Source: Aestuariispira insulae
GTDB lineage: Bacteria > Pseudomonadota > Alphaproteobacteria > UBA8366 > Aestuariispiraceae
Assembly: GCF_003385955.1 (NCBI RefSeq)
Contig: NZ_QRDW01000005.1
Location: 1-64,000, forward strand
Length of the DNA: 64,000 nucleotides
Direction: 5' to 3'
The notes under the pieces are model-generated. The model made no database searches. It was not told the origin of the DNA and was given only the letters and a program-made list of their open reading frames with translations. Position numbers and translations under genes: made by a program. This document shows positions 17,824-27,162 of this stretch, in pieces. Position 1 is the first letter of the stretch, and the number at the start of each line of letters is the position of its first letter.

Positions 17824-18576
17824 TCAGAAGGGTTGTGAACGGGTTAAGTCGCGGAGGCTAAAATATCCCTGATATATATAATAGGTGAGGGCGACATATT
17901 CCCTTAAAACGCTGTTGACGCCGAAATAGCCGTTACGGGTGGGAATTAATTGATCCCATTCCAGCGGCGGCTGGCCACCTAGGCCGGTATTGTAGCCGAG
18001 AGAGGAGATCCCCTGGGCGGCCAGGCTGGCGCGCATGCGCAGCATATGGTGGCTGTCGGTCACGACCAGGGGCCTTGAAAGGTTGTTCTCTTTCATGATC
18101 CGGGCGAACTGGATGGCACTGTCTACAGTGTTGGTGGCGCTTTCATCCAAAATCGCAGGATCCAGGGGCAGATAATTCTGCTGCGCCAGTAACGCGGCTT
18201 CACTGGTTGGGGCCCCTTTGAGCGCCCCACCGGAAATAATGATCGGAATATGGAACGCCTGCTGCAATTCGACCGTCTTTGCCAGCCGCCAGTATGAATT
18301 GACAGTGGGGATCCAGACCTGGTCGGACACTTTCAGTGCGCCGGCGGTTGGCAATAATATGCAATCCGGCTGGAATTTTTCCAGCTCCGCCGCGGAGGGG
18401 CGGGGATGATGCAATGGCAGATAGAGAAGATAGGCCGTGACTGGGAACGCACAGAGGATCAGCAGGAAGACTGATGTTCCCGCCAGCCATCTGGCCCATT
18501 TCATATGCCGCAACACCAACCCGATGACCAACAGGTAGATCATTGGCATAGGCAGCGAAACGATTTGCTCGATCAT
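17824..18576 (-). CDS. YdcF/SanA-like DUF218 membrane protein
   Basis: 250 residues from the ATG at 18576; an in-frame TTG at 18639 would add 21 residues, and neither start has a clear ribosome site. Two N-terminal hydrophobic segments (to about residue 55) anchor it in the inner membrane. The DUF218 core follows: DCILLPTAG, IIISGGALKG, ESATNTVDSA and VVTDSHHMLRMRASL. Family members are tied to cell-envelope polymer synthesis or barrier function (ElyC, SanA) but the reaction is not defined. It lies upstream of, and in the same direction as, the riboswitch-led gene. Confidence 0.8.
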   Translation of the reverse strand: MIEQIVSLPMPMIYLLVIGLVLRHMKWARWLAGTSVFLLILCAFPVTAYLLYLPLHHPRPSAAELEKFQPDCILLPTAGALKVSDQVWIPTVNSYWRLAKTVELQQAFHIPIIISGGALKGAPTSEAALLAQQNYLPLDPAILDESATNTVDSAIQFARIMKENNLSRPLVVTDSHHMLRMRASLAAQGISSLGYNTGLGGQPPLEWDQLIPTRNGYFGVNSVLREYVALTYYIYQGYFSLRDLTRSQPF

Positions 18577-18743
18577 GGATGAAACCGAAGGTTTTATTGA
18601 AGAGAACAAAGTAAAAAACAAAGAAAGGATAATGAACAAAGTTCGGAAATACCATCATTCACAAGAAGGGATGTTTCTTTTTTTTTCAGGAACCGCTAGT
18701 CTTCACTTTATTGTCGGTTTAACTTATTGCAGAAGTTGTTGTT

Positions 18744-20405
18744 TTGGGTGTTTCGCGGGTGACTTCCAAAGATCATTTATCCCGGATGGCATTGCTGGCC
18801 GCGGGGGATGTGGCCTATTGCTGGGATCTGGTTTCCGATGAGATTTCCTGGGTAGGGGATGTCTCATCGCTCTTCACCAGCGACGGTGAACCGGAGGTCA
18901 GCGATGGAGAGGCATTCATTGCCAGGATCAATGAAGAGGATTTGGCAGCCCGGCTGAAACTGCTGGATATCCCGGAATCGGAAGGCGGGCGCTACGAATG
19001 CGAATACCGTCTGCGCCAGGATGATGCCGCCTTTGCCTGGGTGCATGAGCGCGGCCAGGTGGAAAGTGATGATAACGGCCAACCGCTCAGCGTTGCAGGG
19101 GTCATGCGCATTGTGACCGAGCGCAAACAAAAAGAGCGCATGCTAAGTCACCAGACCAATTATGATGAGTTGACCGGGCATTTGAATAAGTCCCGATTGC
19201 GTGATGCGCTTCACAATGCGTTGAATTACGGGAAGCGGTTCCAAGTTCCCAATGCTTATTTGCTGGTTGGGCTGAATGGATTGGCGGATGTCCATCATGA
19301 TCTGGGCCGTGATGCGGTGGATGCCTTGATCCTGGGTGCCGGTCAGATTATTGAGCGTGCCCTGCGCTCTATTGACACCATTGGCCGGGTGGATACGGAC
19401 AGGTTTGGTGCGGTGCTTTCCAACTGTGACGAAGCTGGCTTGAACGGTCTGTTGGCCCGTCTGGTGGATTCTTTCAGTCGGGAGCGGGTTTACTATGGCG
19501 ACCGTTCCCTTTCGTTTTCCGCGGCGATTGGCGCCGTCCAGTTCCCGGAGGATGTCCATACGGCGACGGAAATCATGGGGCGGGCGGAAACCGCCTTGAT
19601 GGAATCGCGGGCGCAAGGGGTGAACAAAGCCTCAATTTACCGCCCCAGCGAAGAAGAACGGTACAAGCTTCGCAACAAAATTCTGGTAGCCCAGCAGATC
19701 GAAGAAGCGCTTCGCGATGATATGGTGTGTTTTGCTTTTCAGCCGATTGTTTCATCCAGCAGCCGGAAACCTGCCTATTACGAAACCTTGATCCGTATCA
19801 AGGATTCCGGGGGCGAGCTTGTTCCCGCCGCCACCTTTATCCCTGTGGCGGAAAGGTTCGGCTTGATCAGGGATCTTGACCGGTGGGGGCTTGGTGCTGC
19901 GATCAAGATGCTCGAGGATGATCCGCAACTGCGTCTTTCCATTAACCTCTCTGCCTTGACGGTTACCGATTTTTCCTGGTTCCGGGCGCTGCGCAACCAT
20001 TTGCGTGGCAATGAAACACTGGCGAAACGGTTGATGTTGGAAATTACCGAAACTGTGGCGATGGAGGATCTGGACGTCACTGCGCATTTTGTGGCGTCGG
20101 TCCGGCAATTGGGTTGCAAGGTTGCCTTGGATGATTTCGGTTCGGGCCATACCAGTTTCCGGCAGTTAAGATCCCTGACCGTGGATGTGGTGAAGATTGA
20201 CGGGATTTTCGTTCAGGACCTCGACAAGGTTCCCGAGAGCATTTCCTTTGTCCGCAAACTGGTTTCCATCTCAGACGAGATAGGGTTTGAGACCGTAGCG
20301 GAGGGGGTCGAAAGGGAAGAAACTGCAGGTCTGTTGGCGGAACAGGGCGTGCATTTCCTGCAGGGCTGGCATTTTGGAAAGCCAAAATTGACACTAGACG
20401 ATTGA
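18744..20405 (+). CDS. PAS-GGDEF-EAL protein with degenerate GGDEF
   Basis: 553 residues, no membrane segment. Order: PAS-like sensor (about 20-125), GGDEF domain (about 140-300) and EAL domain (about 320-545). The diguanylate cyclase signature reads GRVDTDRFG where GGDEF is expected, so synthesis of c-di-GMP is unlikely. The EAL domain keeps phosphodiesterase features: YETL in place of EAL (Glu retained), SINLSA, EITET, LDDFGSG, VKIDG and AEGVE. It probably hydrolyses c-di-GMP under control of the PAS domain. The start is uncertain: TTG at 18744 has weak support and GTG at 18759 is possible. The PilZ chemoreceptor gene follows 80 bases on. Confidence 0.85.
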   Translation: MGVSRVTSKDHLSRMALLAAGDVAYCWDLVSDEISWVGDVSSLFTSDGEPEVSDGEAFIARINEEDLAARLKLLDIPESEGGRYECEYRLRQDDAAFAWVHERGQVESDDNGQPLSVAGVMRIVTERKQKERMLSHQTNYDELTGHLNKSRLRDALHNALNYGKRFQVPNAYLLVGLNGLADVHHDLGRDAVDALILGAGQIIERALRSIDTIGRVDTDRFGAVLSNCDEAGLNGLLARLVDSFSRERVYYGDRSLSFSAAIGAVQFPEDVHTATEIMGRAETALMESRAQGVNKASIYRPSEEERYKLRNKILVAQQIEEALRDDMVCFAFQPIVSSSSRKPAYYETLIRIKDSGGELVPAATFIPVAERFGLIRDLDRWGLGAAIKMLEDDPQLRLSINLSALTVTDFSWFRALRNHLRGNETLAKRLMLEITETVAMEDLDVTAHFVASVRQLGCKVALDDFGSGHTSFRQLRSLTVDVVKIDGIFVQDLDKVPESISFVRKLVSISDEIGFETVAEGVEREETAGLLAEQGVHFLQGWHFGKPKLTLDD

Positions 20406-20485
20406 TAGATTTGGCTTTTGAATACGATTTATCAATAAATGAGGCGTTAAGGTAGCCACATTGCCGCTGAATCGAGGAGTGGAGT

Positions 20486-22093
20486 ATGAAACGGTCCCTG
20501 AGTGTCATTGTATTCCTGAGTCTCATAGGTTTGGTGGCATTCACCGCTGTCGTTGCCGCATGTCTGGTTGAACGTCCGATGCTGGCTTTGATTGTCGGGG
20601 CTGTCGGGGGCGTAGCCAGCTTGGCCTCGGTCGGGTTACTTCTGGTTAAGGTCCTGCCCAAGCAGCGCCTGGTTCTGGAAAAAGTGCGGGAAGTTGCCTA
20701 TAGCGGCGGTGCGGAGAGCGCATTGGATGGTTCCAGGCTGCAACATGATGACCGAGAGATCTTTGAATATCTCGAAATCATCCGGGCCAGCCGCATGGCT
20801 GTTGATCAGTTCCTCGCCAATGAAGTCAAATCCAACAAGCTTCAAAGCGATACCGTCAGCAGTGAGCTGATTGAAATTGCCGGTGACCTGGACAAACAGG
20901 TCAAGGAAACCGGTGTGAATGTGGCGCAGAATGTCTCGCTGCTCAGTTTTGTTTCCGAACAAATGTCCCAGAAGGCCAATACCGCATCCGGCCGGATGGA
21001 GGAATTATCCCGAGAGTCGGAGAATGTCGGCAACGGTGTGAGCGAAGCCGCCCGTGAAACCGAACGGGTGCGTACAGAAATGCAGCATGTCGGTGAACAG
21101 ATGGACGAAGCCTCCAGCGTGGCCAAAAGCGCTGTCGAGCAGGCAGACGGCACCAGGCGGACGATTCAAGGGCTCTCCGAAGCGGTGGTCCAGATCGGTA
21201 ATGTCGTGACTTTGATTAATGAAATTGCCGAACAGACGAATCTGCTGGCGCTTAATGCCACCATTGAGGCTGCCCGCGCCGGCGAGGCGGGCAAGGGCTT
21301 TGCCGTTGTCGCCAACGAGGTGAAGAGCCTGGCCAGTCAGACCTCTAAGGCAACGGATGAAATTCAGTCGCAGATCACCAATATCCGGGCGGCCACGGAC
21401 GAATCGGTCAATGCGATTGAGGAAATTGCCAAAGTGGTTGGCCGGATTGACGAGGTTTCCACCGAGATCAATAAGTCAGTTGGTGAGCAGGTGGAAGCCA
21501 CCCGCCATATCAGTCAGAAGATCAGTGATGCGGCGAATGGCGCCAAAGAGGTATCCCAATCCACGTCGGAAATCCTTGAGGCTGTGTCCTCGACGCGGGA
21601 TATGTCCATGGAGGTTCAGAAAAACGCAGTCCAGTCCAAGGCGGATGTGGACAGCATGACCGAGCGCCTGACCGCCCTCATGGCGGATCTGCGGCGTTCT
21701 GCCGCAGGAAACCGCCGTGCCCATACGCGCCATAGCCTTAATTTGGATGCGGAACTGCGCGGCAGCAACGAGACTTTTCCGGTCAAAGTGGTTGATTTGT
21801 CCCTGGGGGGTGGCTTGCTGAAAGACACTTTAAGCCTACCGATTGGGGAGCCTGTGTTCCTAACGCTACCGGGGCTAGATAAGGCAATCCGCGGCATTGT
21901 TTACCAATATTCCCAAAAAGGCACCCATCTGCAATTGACGGCGGATGATGCCAAACATCGCAAAAGCATTCTGGCCTATCTAAGCACCTATGCACCGGAC
22001 GAGGAGTTTGGCGCACCGGCGGAAGCGGATGAAGACGCGAAGCAGGAGCCGGAGAGCGATGCAGCAGAAGAGGATGATATTGACCTTTTCTAA
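20486..22093 (+). CDS. Methyl-accepting chemotaxis protein with C-terminal PilZ domain
   Basis: 535 residues, with GGAG before the ATG. Two hydrophobic segments near the N-terminus (about 6-27 and 33-55) with almost no periplasmic loop suggest it senses cytoplasmic or membrane signals. The signalling tip [19 protein letters not shown] and [14 protein letters not shown] lie near residues 250-285. After a long coiled coil comes a PilZ domain: [10 protein letters not shown] near 411 (the RxxxR c-di-GMP motif) and [10 protein letters not shown] (D/NxSxxG). The tail is acidic. Together with the adjacent EAL protein it could link c-di-GMP level to chemotaxis. Confidence 0.88.
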   Translation: MKRSLSVIVFLSLIGLVAFTAVVAACLVERPMLALIVGAVGGVASLASVGLLLVKVLPKQRLVLEKVREVAYSGGAESALDGSRLQHDDREIFEYLEIIRASRMAVDQFLANEVKSNKLQSDTVSSELIEIAGDLDKQVKETGVNVAQNVSLLSFVSEQMSQKANTASGRMEELSRESENVGNGVSEAARETERVRTEMQHVGEQMDEASSVAKSAVEQADGTRRTIQGLSEAVVQIGNVVTLINEIAEQTNLLALNATIEAARAGEAGKGFAVVANEVKSLASQTSKATDEIQSQITNIRAATDESVNAIEEIAKVVGRIDEVSTEINKSVGEQVEATRHISQKISDAANGAKEVSQSTSEILEAVSSTRDMSMEVQKNAVQSKADVDSMTERLTALMADLRRSAAGNRRAHTRHSLNLDAELRGSNETFPVKVVDLSLGGGLLKDTLSLPIGEPVFLTLPGLDKAIRGIVYQYSQKGTHLQLTADDAKHRKSILAYLSTYAPDEEFGAPAEADEDAKQEPESDAAEEDDIDLF

Positions 22094-22175
22094 CAGGGGT
22101 ATCTGCGTTACCTGTTAAGGGTGCTGCCAATTCCGGCGGCGGTTATCCAAGGGAATTCCGAAAGGGCGCCATGGC

Positions 22176-22904
22176 ATGAGCATATGGGGCAAAATACTGG
22201 GGGGTGTCGGCGGGTTGGCGCTGGGCGGGCCGCTTGGCGCGTTGATCGGCGCATTGGGCGGTCACGTGATCGACAGCATGCAGCCGGACAAGCCTGAGCA
22301 GAAAGACGGCACAAAAACGGTTGCCTTTACCATTGCGGTGATTGTTCTGGGGGCCAAAATGGCCAAGGCTGATGGCCGTGTTACCCGTGATGAAGTCAAT
22401 GCCTTCAAACAGGTTTTGCGCATCCCGCCGGAAGAGATGAAAAATGTCTCCCGCCTGTTTGACCAGGCGAAGAAGGATTCCCGCGGTTTTGAGCCTTATG
22501 CCAAGCAGATGGCGGACATGTTCGCCAAAAATCCCGAAGTGTTGGAAGAATTACTTTGGTGTCTGACGCATATTGCCAAGGCTGATGGCCATATTCATCC
22601 CGGAGAGTTGGAATATCTCTACAAAGTTTCAGAGATTTTTGGTTTTGAAGGCCTTGCTTTTGAGCGGGTGACTGGTCTGTGCCAGCAGGGTGAAAGCGCT
22701 GATCCGTACACCTTGCTCGGCATATCAAAAAACGCGGATGATGACGCGATCAAAGCCGCCCATCGCAAGCAGGTGATGGAACATCACCCCGATCGTCTGG
22801 TGGCACAGGGTATGCCGGAAGAATTTGTTGAACTGGCCAACGAAAAACTGGCCAAGGTCAATGCCGCCTATGACCGGATTAAAGCGGAACGTGGGCTTCG
22901 CTAA
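22176..22904 (+). CDS. djlA: DjlA-like TerB/J-domain co-chaperone
   Basis: 242 residues. A glycine-rich hydrophobic N-terminus (about 5-32) may anchor it in the membrane. A TerB-like helical domain follows (KMAKADGRVTRDEV, then HIAKADGHIHPGE), and the C-terminal J-domain contains the HPD motif (EHHPDRL) used to stimulate DnaK. This order is that of DjlA. Cellular clients cannot be inferred. It is followed by the ABC-F gene 99 bases downstream in the same direction. Confidence 0.88.
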   Translation: MSIWGKILGGVGGLALGGPLGALIGALGGHVIDSMQPDKPEQKDGTKTVAFTIAVIVLGAKMAKADGRVTRDEVNAFKQVLRIPPEEMKNVSRLFDQAKKDSRGFEPYAKQMADMFAKNPEVLEELLWCLTHIAKADGHIHPGELEYLYKVSEIFGFEGLAFERVTGLCQQGESADPYTLLGISKNADDDAIKAAHRKQVMEHHPDRLVAQGMPEEFVELANEKLAKVNAAYDRIKAERGLR

Positions 22905-23003
22905 GGGCAAAGGGAACAGACGGCTTGATTTTTCAGGCCTGTCTTGGTTTCTAGCGCCTGATAAATTCCTTTTTCAATCCCAGTATCTTTAGGAGCCGCC
23001 ATC

Positions 23004-24806
23004 ATGGCGAAAGGGCCGGAACTTCTTGCATTGCGCAACTGCCAGGCGGGGCATGGCACACCGCCGGTCATCCGTAATGCCAATATTTCCATCAACCAGG
23101 GAGATAGGCTGGTTCTGGTCGGGCGGAATGGCAGCGGTAAATCCACCTTGATGGCGACGCTACAGGGTAGTCTGGAGGCGGATAGCGGCGAGCGGTATGT
23201 GAAGCCCGGTATCACCATAGCCAGCCAGGCCCAGGAGCCGGTGCCGCCCAAAAGCGGCACGGTGATGGATTTTGTCACCGAAACAGGGGCTGAGGATTTC
23301 CGTGCCGAAGCCATGATTCACGCGCTGGGACTGACACCGGATATGTCGGCGGTGGCCCTGTCGGGCGGCCAGATCCGCCGGGCGGCCCTGGCCCGTGCCC
23401 TGGCGATGGACCCGGATGTCTTGCTGCTGGACGAGCCGACAAACCATCTGGATCTGCCGGCCATCGAATGGCTGGAACAGGAACTGGCCTCTTTCCGAGG
23501 CGGCGTTCTGGTGATCAGCCATGACCGCGCCTTTCTGAATAAGGTGGCCAACGGCATGGTCTGGCTGGACCGGGGCGAGCTTCGCCGTCTGGATGCAGGT
23601 TTCGAGAAATTCGAGGATTGGGCCGAAGAGGTGGAGCGCGCGGAAGAGGCTGAGCTTAACCGGATGGACCAGCATATCAAACAGGAACAGCGCTATCTGC
23701 TGCGCGGTGTCACCGCCCGGCGCAAACGCAATGTGCGCCGGCTGGATAAGCTGGCGACCCTGCGCAAGGCACGCCAGAATCATGTCCGCAATGAACGGGC
23801 CAGCACCATGCAGGCCCAGGATGGAGAGCAAAGCGGTAAGGTGGTGATCGAGGCAAAGGGAATTTCGAAGAAATTCGGGGACCTCACGATTGCAGACGAT
23901 TTCTCCATGAAGATCATGCGCGGTGACCGCATCGGCATCATCGGCCCCAACGGGGCTGGAAAAACCACGATCCTTAAAATGCTGATCGGGCAATTGGAAC
24001 CGGACGCTGGCAGCATCGAGATGGGGGCCAATGTGGATCTGGGCTGGTTCGATCAGACCCGTGAACAGCTGGATATCAACAGTACGCCCTGGGATGTAAT
24101 CGGAGAAGGGACAGATCAGGTCACGGTGGGCGAGAGCACCCGCCATGTGGTCGGCTATTTGCGAGATTTCCTGTTTTCCGAGGCCCAGGCCCGCGGCAAA
24201 ATTTCAACCCTCTCAGGCGGAGAGCGCAACCGGTTGATGCTGGCCAAGATCCTGATGAGGCCTACAAACCTCATGGTGCTCGACGAACCGACAAACGATC
24301 TGGATATGGATACGCTGGATCTTCTGGAGGAAATGCTGGGTGATTACAGCGGGACCCTGATCCTGGTCAGCCATGACCGCGACTTCCTGGACCGGCTGGT
24401 GACCAGTGTCCTGGCGGTGGAAGGGAATGGCGATGTCAGAGAATATGTCGGCGGCTATGAAGATTATGCCCGCGAAAGAAAGGCGCAGTTGAAACAAGAG
24501 AAAGCTCCAAAGGCGGAAAGCGCTGCGGCGGCCAAGCCGAAACCCAAAGGGGCTTCCCAGCGGCTCAGCTACAAAGACCAGCGTGACCTGGACATGCTGC
24601 CGGGCCGGATCGAGACGCTTGAAGGGGAGATAACAGGCTTGGAAACGGTTCTGGCGGATCCCGATCTCTTCACTAAGAATCCGGATAAATTCCAGGACTC
24701 GATCAAGAAGCTGGATGACTGCCGTGCCGCGCTGGAAGCGGCGGAAGAACGATGGCTTGAGCTGGAGATTTTGCAGGAAGAAATTGCTGCCGCGAAGGGA
24801 GCGTAA
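23004..24806 (+). CDS. uup: ABC-F family ATPase, Uup-like
   Basis: 600 residues, no membrane segments. Two nucleotide-binding domains: Walker A GRNGSGKST at 40-48 with LSGGQ and LLLDEPTNHLD, then GPNGAGKTT with LSGGERNRL and VLDEPTNDLD. Between them is the charged ABC-F linker (about 215-260, with RRKRNVRRLDKLA) and at the end a Lys/Ala-rich linker plus coiled coil typical of Uup. ABC-F proteins act on ribosomes or on DNA-related processes rather than transport. AGGAG precedes the ATG. Confidence 0.88.
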   Translation: MAKGPELLALRNCQAGHGTPPVIRNANISINQGDRLVLVGRNGSGKSTLMATLQGSLEADSGERYVKPGITIASQAQEPVPPKSGTVMDFVTETGAEDFRAEAMIHALGLTPDMSAVALSGGQIRRAALARALAMDPDVLLLDEPTNHLDLPAIEWLEQELASFRGGVLVISHDRAFLNKVANGMVWLDRGELRRLDAGFEKFEDWAEEVERAEEAELNRMDQHIKQEQRYLLRGVTARRKRNVRRLDKLATLRKARQNHVRNERASTMQAQDGEQSGKVVIEAKGISKKFGDLTIADDFSMKIMRGDRIGIIGPNGAGKTTILKMLIGQLEPDAGSIEMGANVDLGWFDQTREQLDINSTPWDVIGEGTDQVTVGESTRHVVGYLRDFLFSEAQARGKISTLSGGERNRLMLAKILMRPTNLMVLDEPTNDLDMDTLDLLEEMLGDYSGTLILVSHDRDFLDRLVTSVLAVEGNGDVREYVGGYEDYARERKAQLKQEKAPKAESAAAAKPKPKGASQRLSYKDQRDLDMLPGRIETLEGEITGLETVLADPDLFTKNPDKFQDSIKKLDDCRAALEAAEERWLELEILQEEIAAAKGA

Positions 24807-24841
24807 GGAGATTTCGGGATATCCTGACCGGCCAGCGAGTC

Positions 24842-25026
24842 ATGATTATCCGGGGCGGTGGTTTTGCCATGGCGAAACTGGGGTTGGCGTAATTGCCGGC
24901 CTCCCGGTACTGGGCGGGGTGGTGACACCCGTCATGATTGCGGGCGGGGCATTGACCATTCTTGGTGATGGGGTCATCATCTACAGGAGTGCAAAAAAAG
25001 AGAAACGCCAAAACGCACCTCAATAA
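24842..25026 (+). pseudogene. Small membrane protein gene interrupted by a frameshift
   Basis: From ATG at 24842 (or ATG at 24869) the frame reads through MAKLGLA and stops at TAA 24890-24892. The next frame over continues VIAGLPVLGGVVTPVMIAGGALTILGDG-like hydrophobic, glycine-rich sequence to a basic end and a stop at 25024-25026, with no start codon of its own close by. Adding one base near 24889 would join the two into a plausible 60-residue membrane protein. It could be a real inactivating deletion, a sequencing error, or less likely programmed frameshifting. It lies between the ABC-F and amidase genes. Confidence 0.5.
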
Positions 25027-25055
25027 TAAGAATATGAACAGGACGAGGGAAATAC

Positions 25056-25736
25056 ATGGACGGTTTGATTCAATGTCCTTCGCCGAATTTCGGTAATCGG
25101 CGGGTCGGTTCCAAAATAAACATGCTGGTGATGCATTACACAGACCTCACCACGGCAGACGAAGCGCTTGATCGGTTATGCGATCCGGTGTCGGAGGTGA
25201 GCGCGCATTATCTGGTGACCCCAAGGGGGTATGTTTATCAACTGGTGGAAGAGAAGAAACGGGCCTGGCATGCGGGTGTCAGTTCCTGGCGCGGGATTAC
25301 GGATGTAAACTCCCATTCAATCGGGATCGAGATTGCCAATCCCGGGCATGCAAACGGCTATGAGCCTTTTCCAGAGGCTCAGATGAAATCGCTAGCGGCT
25401 TTATGCAAGGAAATCCTGTCCCGTCATGCTATTCCCGCCCGCAATATTGTCGGCCATTCGGATGTGGCGCCGGGCCGTAAGATTGATCCCGGTGAATTGT
25501 TCGACTGGAAGGGGCTTGCGGAGCAGGGGATCGGTCTTTGGCCTGACCCGGATCCGGATTGTGCCCGGGACCCGGTGGAGATGCTGGAAGAACTGGGCTA
25601 TGCGGTGGATGATCCCCGGGCCGCCATTGAGGCATTTCAGCGGCATTACCGGCCAGCCGCCATGACGGGTGAGGCGGATGCCGAGACAGTCTCCCTGATG
25701 GGCGGCTTGCTCAAGAAACAGACAGCTCCTGCCTGA
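25056..25736 (+). CDS. N-acetylmuramoyl-L-alanine amidase, AmpD/AmiD-like
   Basis: 226 residues, GAGGGA before the ATG, no signal peptide. The amidase_2 domain shows the zinc-ligand pattern: VMHYT near residue 26, then GIEIANPG, and GHSDVAPGRKIDPG near 130-143. A peptidoglycan-binding-like helical segment ends the protein (VEMLEELGYAVDD ... IEAFQRHYRP). It cleaves the lactyl amide between muramic acid and peptide. The lack of an export signal suggests recycling of cytoplasmic anhydro-muropeptides, although the C-terminal wall-binding segment is also found in AmiD-type proteins. Confidence 0.87.
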   Translation: MDGLIQCPSPNFGNRRVGSKINMLVMHYTDLTTADEALDRLCDPVSEVSAHYLVTPRGYVYQLVEEKKRAWHAGVSSWRGITDVNSHSIGIEIANPGHANGYEPFPEAQMKSLAALCKEILSRHAIPARNIVGHSDVAPGRKIDPGELFDWKGLAEQGIGLWPDPDPDCARDPVEMLEELGYAVDDPRAAIEAFQRHYRPAAMTGEADAETVSLMGGLLKKQTAPA

Positions 25737-25753
25737 TGCTTGATCCCGGCTGC

Positions 25754-26380
25754 TCAGCTCCAGAGTTGCAGCGGCGGGGTATTAGCGAATTTCCGCAGGA
25801 TATCCCCGCGGGTGACAATCCCGATCAGGAATTGCTTTTCATCGGTGATCGGCAGGGCCGGCAGGCCATATTCCGCCATCACCTTGGCGATTCGCCGGAT
25901 ATCAGTCAGCGGTTCCGCTGTGATGACCGGCGTGATCATGACCTCGCGGACCGGGGCCTGCGGCACCTGCAACAGGTCATCTTCGCTATTCACGATGATC
26001 CGCCGTAAAAGATCTGTCTGAGTCAACAGCCCGACGGTATGATTCTTGTCATCAACCACGGGCATCTGTTTGACTTTATGGTTCTGCAGCATGCTCCAAG
26101 CATCGGCTAATCTTGCGTTAGCCCCAATCGTGTGCGGGTTTTTATGCATGATCTGGTCGACATGATAGAGCGGTTCGCGCTCGTGATCGAGATTAAGCGA
26201 CTTGGCATAGGCTGCCGCCGCCTGTCGGGGGCGGCGCTGCTCCGGCTGATCAGACTGCTGATCCGTTTCCGGGTGCAGGTTGAATTTAGCCGCTTGGCTG
26301 CGCACCACCGGGTGGACCTGGTAGAGCTGTTCCAAGGGGCCCTGGAATTGCGGGCCTTGTATATTGTAGAGTCCAAACAT
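25754..26380 (-). CDS. CBS-domain protein
   Basis: 208 residues, soluble. A glutamine- and proline-rich N-terminus (to about residue 60) is followed by a tandem CBS pair: DQIMHKNPHTIG ... MPVVDDKNHTVGLLTQTDLLR and VREVMITPVITA ... LPITDEKQFLIGIVTRGDILR. CBS pairs usually bind adenine nucleotides and regulate partner proteins. No catalytic domain is attached, so this is a stand-alone sensor module. It converges with the amidase gene (17 bases apart) and diverges from the response-regulator gene. Confidence 0.83.
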   Translation of the reverse strand: MFGLYNIQGPQFQGPLEQLYQVHPVVRSQAAKFNLHPETDQQSDQPEQRRPRQAAAAYAKSLNLDHEREPLYHVDQIMHKNPHTIGANARLADAWSMLQNHKVKQMPVVDDKNHTVGLLTQTDLLRRIIVNSEDDLLQVPQAPVREVMITPVITAEPLTDIRRIAKVMAEYGLPALPITDEKQFLIGIVTRGDILRKFANTPPLQLWS

Positions 26381-26553
26381 GCCAATAGGTTACATCATCC
26401 CTATCTCGCTGCCTACGGCGCAATCGGCAAATGACCAAATAGTTTGATACGAGGGTTAATTCTCCTAAGGCTAGAGTGGTGTGATATGGTTGCCAGTAAC
26501 AAGATCATCCCGCCTTTGGGGTTGCGGGGTCGGAATGTAAGGGGGGGAAAGTT

Positions 26554-27138
26554 ATGACATCGTCCGGCGTTTTGGAAAAATGCGCGATCCTGCATTGCGA
26601 GCCATTCCCGCTCTTTGCCGAGGAACTGGATGGCCTGCTCCGGGAAAATGGTGTGAAGCATCTGGTTCATCTGTCTGGAATCGAACAATTGCTGAGCCGT
26701 AAGCCGGGTCATGAATTCGATATTCTTTTGATTGATTTTGATCAGGAAACTGATCGGGCGGCGACTCTGGTGCGGGATGTGCGCCGGGGGAAAACCGGAC
26801 TGGACCCGTTTATTCCGGTTTTGGCAACCCAGGCCCGCGGTGACTATGATGTGATTTGTCGCGAAATGTCAGCGGGGGTTGATTGTGTTCTGCTGAAACC
26901 GTTTAACCTGCAGGAACTGATTACGCATCTGGAAGGGATCATCTATAATCAGCGCCGCTTTGTGATATCCGCCGACTATGTTGGCCCCGACCGTCGCCTG
27001 AAAAAGCGCCAGGAAGAAGAAAACATTCTTTTCCAGGTGCCCAATCGACTGAAACTGATGCAATTGGGAAAACTGAAACCCGGTCGGATCAATGAATGGC
27101 ATGACGAATGGTGTAGGAAACTGCAGCAACCTTCCTAG
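26554..27138 (+). CDS. Response-regulator receiver protein without a DNA-binding domain
   Basis: 194 residues, GGGGGAAAG before the ATG. The receiver-like domain covers about 1-128, with a putative phosphoacceptor D61 in LLIDFDQE and the conserved Lys at 115 in LLKPF. The acidic pair near residue 15 is only partly conserved (HCEP). After it come SADYVGPDRR and a lysine/arginine-rich stretch, then a C-terminal helix with no recognised output domain. Receiver proteins with a VGPDRR tail are common in alphaproteobacteria and may act by protein contacts. No histidine kinase is adjacent; the convergent neighbour is an HD-GYP protein. Confidence 0.75.
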   Translation: MTSSGVLEKCAILHCEPFPLFAEELDGLLRENGVKHLVHLSGIEQLLSRKPGHEFDILLIDFDQETDRAATLVRDVRRGKTGLDPFIPVLATQARGDYDVICREMSAGVDCVLLKPFNLQELITHLEGIIYNQRRFVISADYVGPDRRLKKRQEEENILFQVPNRLKLMQLGKLKPGRINEWHDEWCRKLQQPS

Positions 27139-27162
27139 AGCTGTTTGAACCGCCATTCGTGT

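Noticed and set aside
22091-22117. TAACAGG/CCTGTTA hairpin after the PilZ receptor
   Set aside because: Short stem with a 13-base loop and no T run; too weak to call a terminator.
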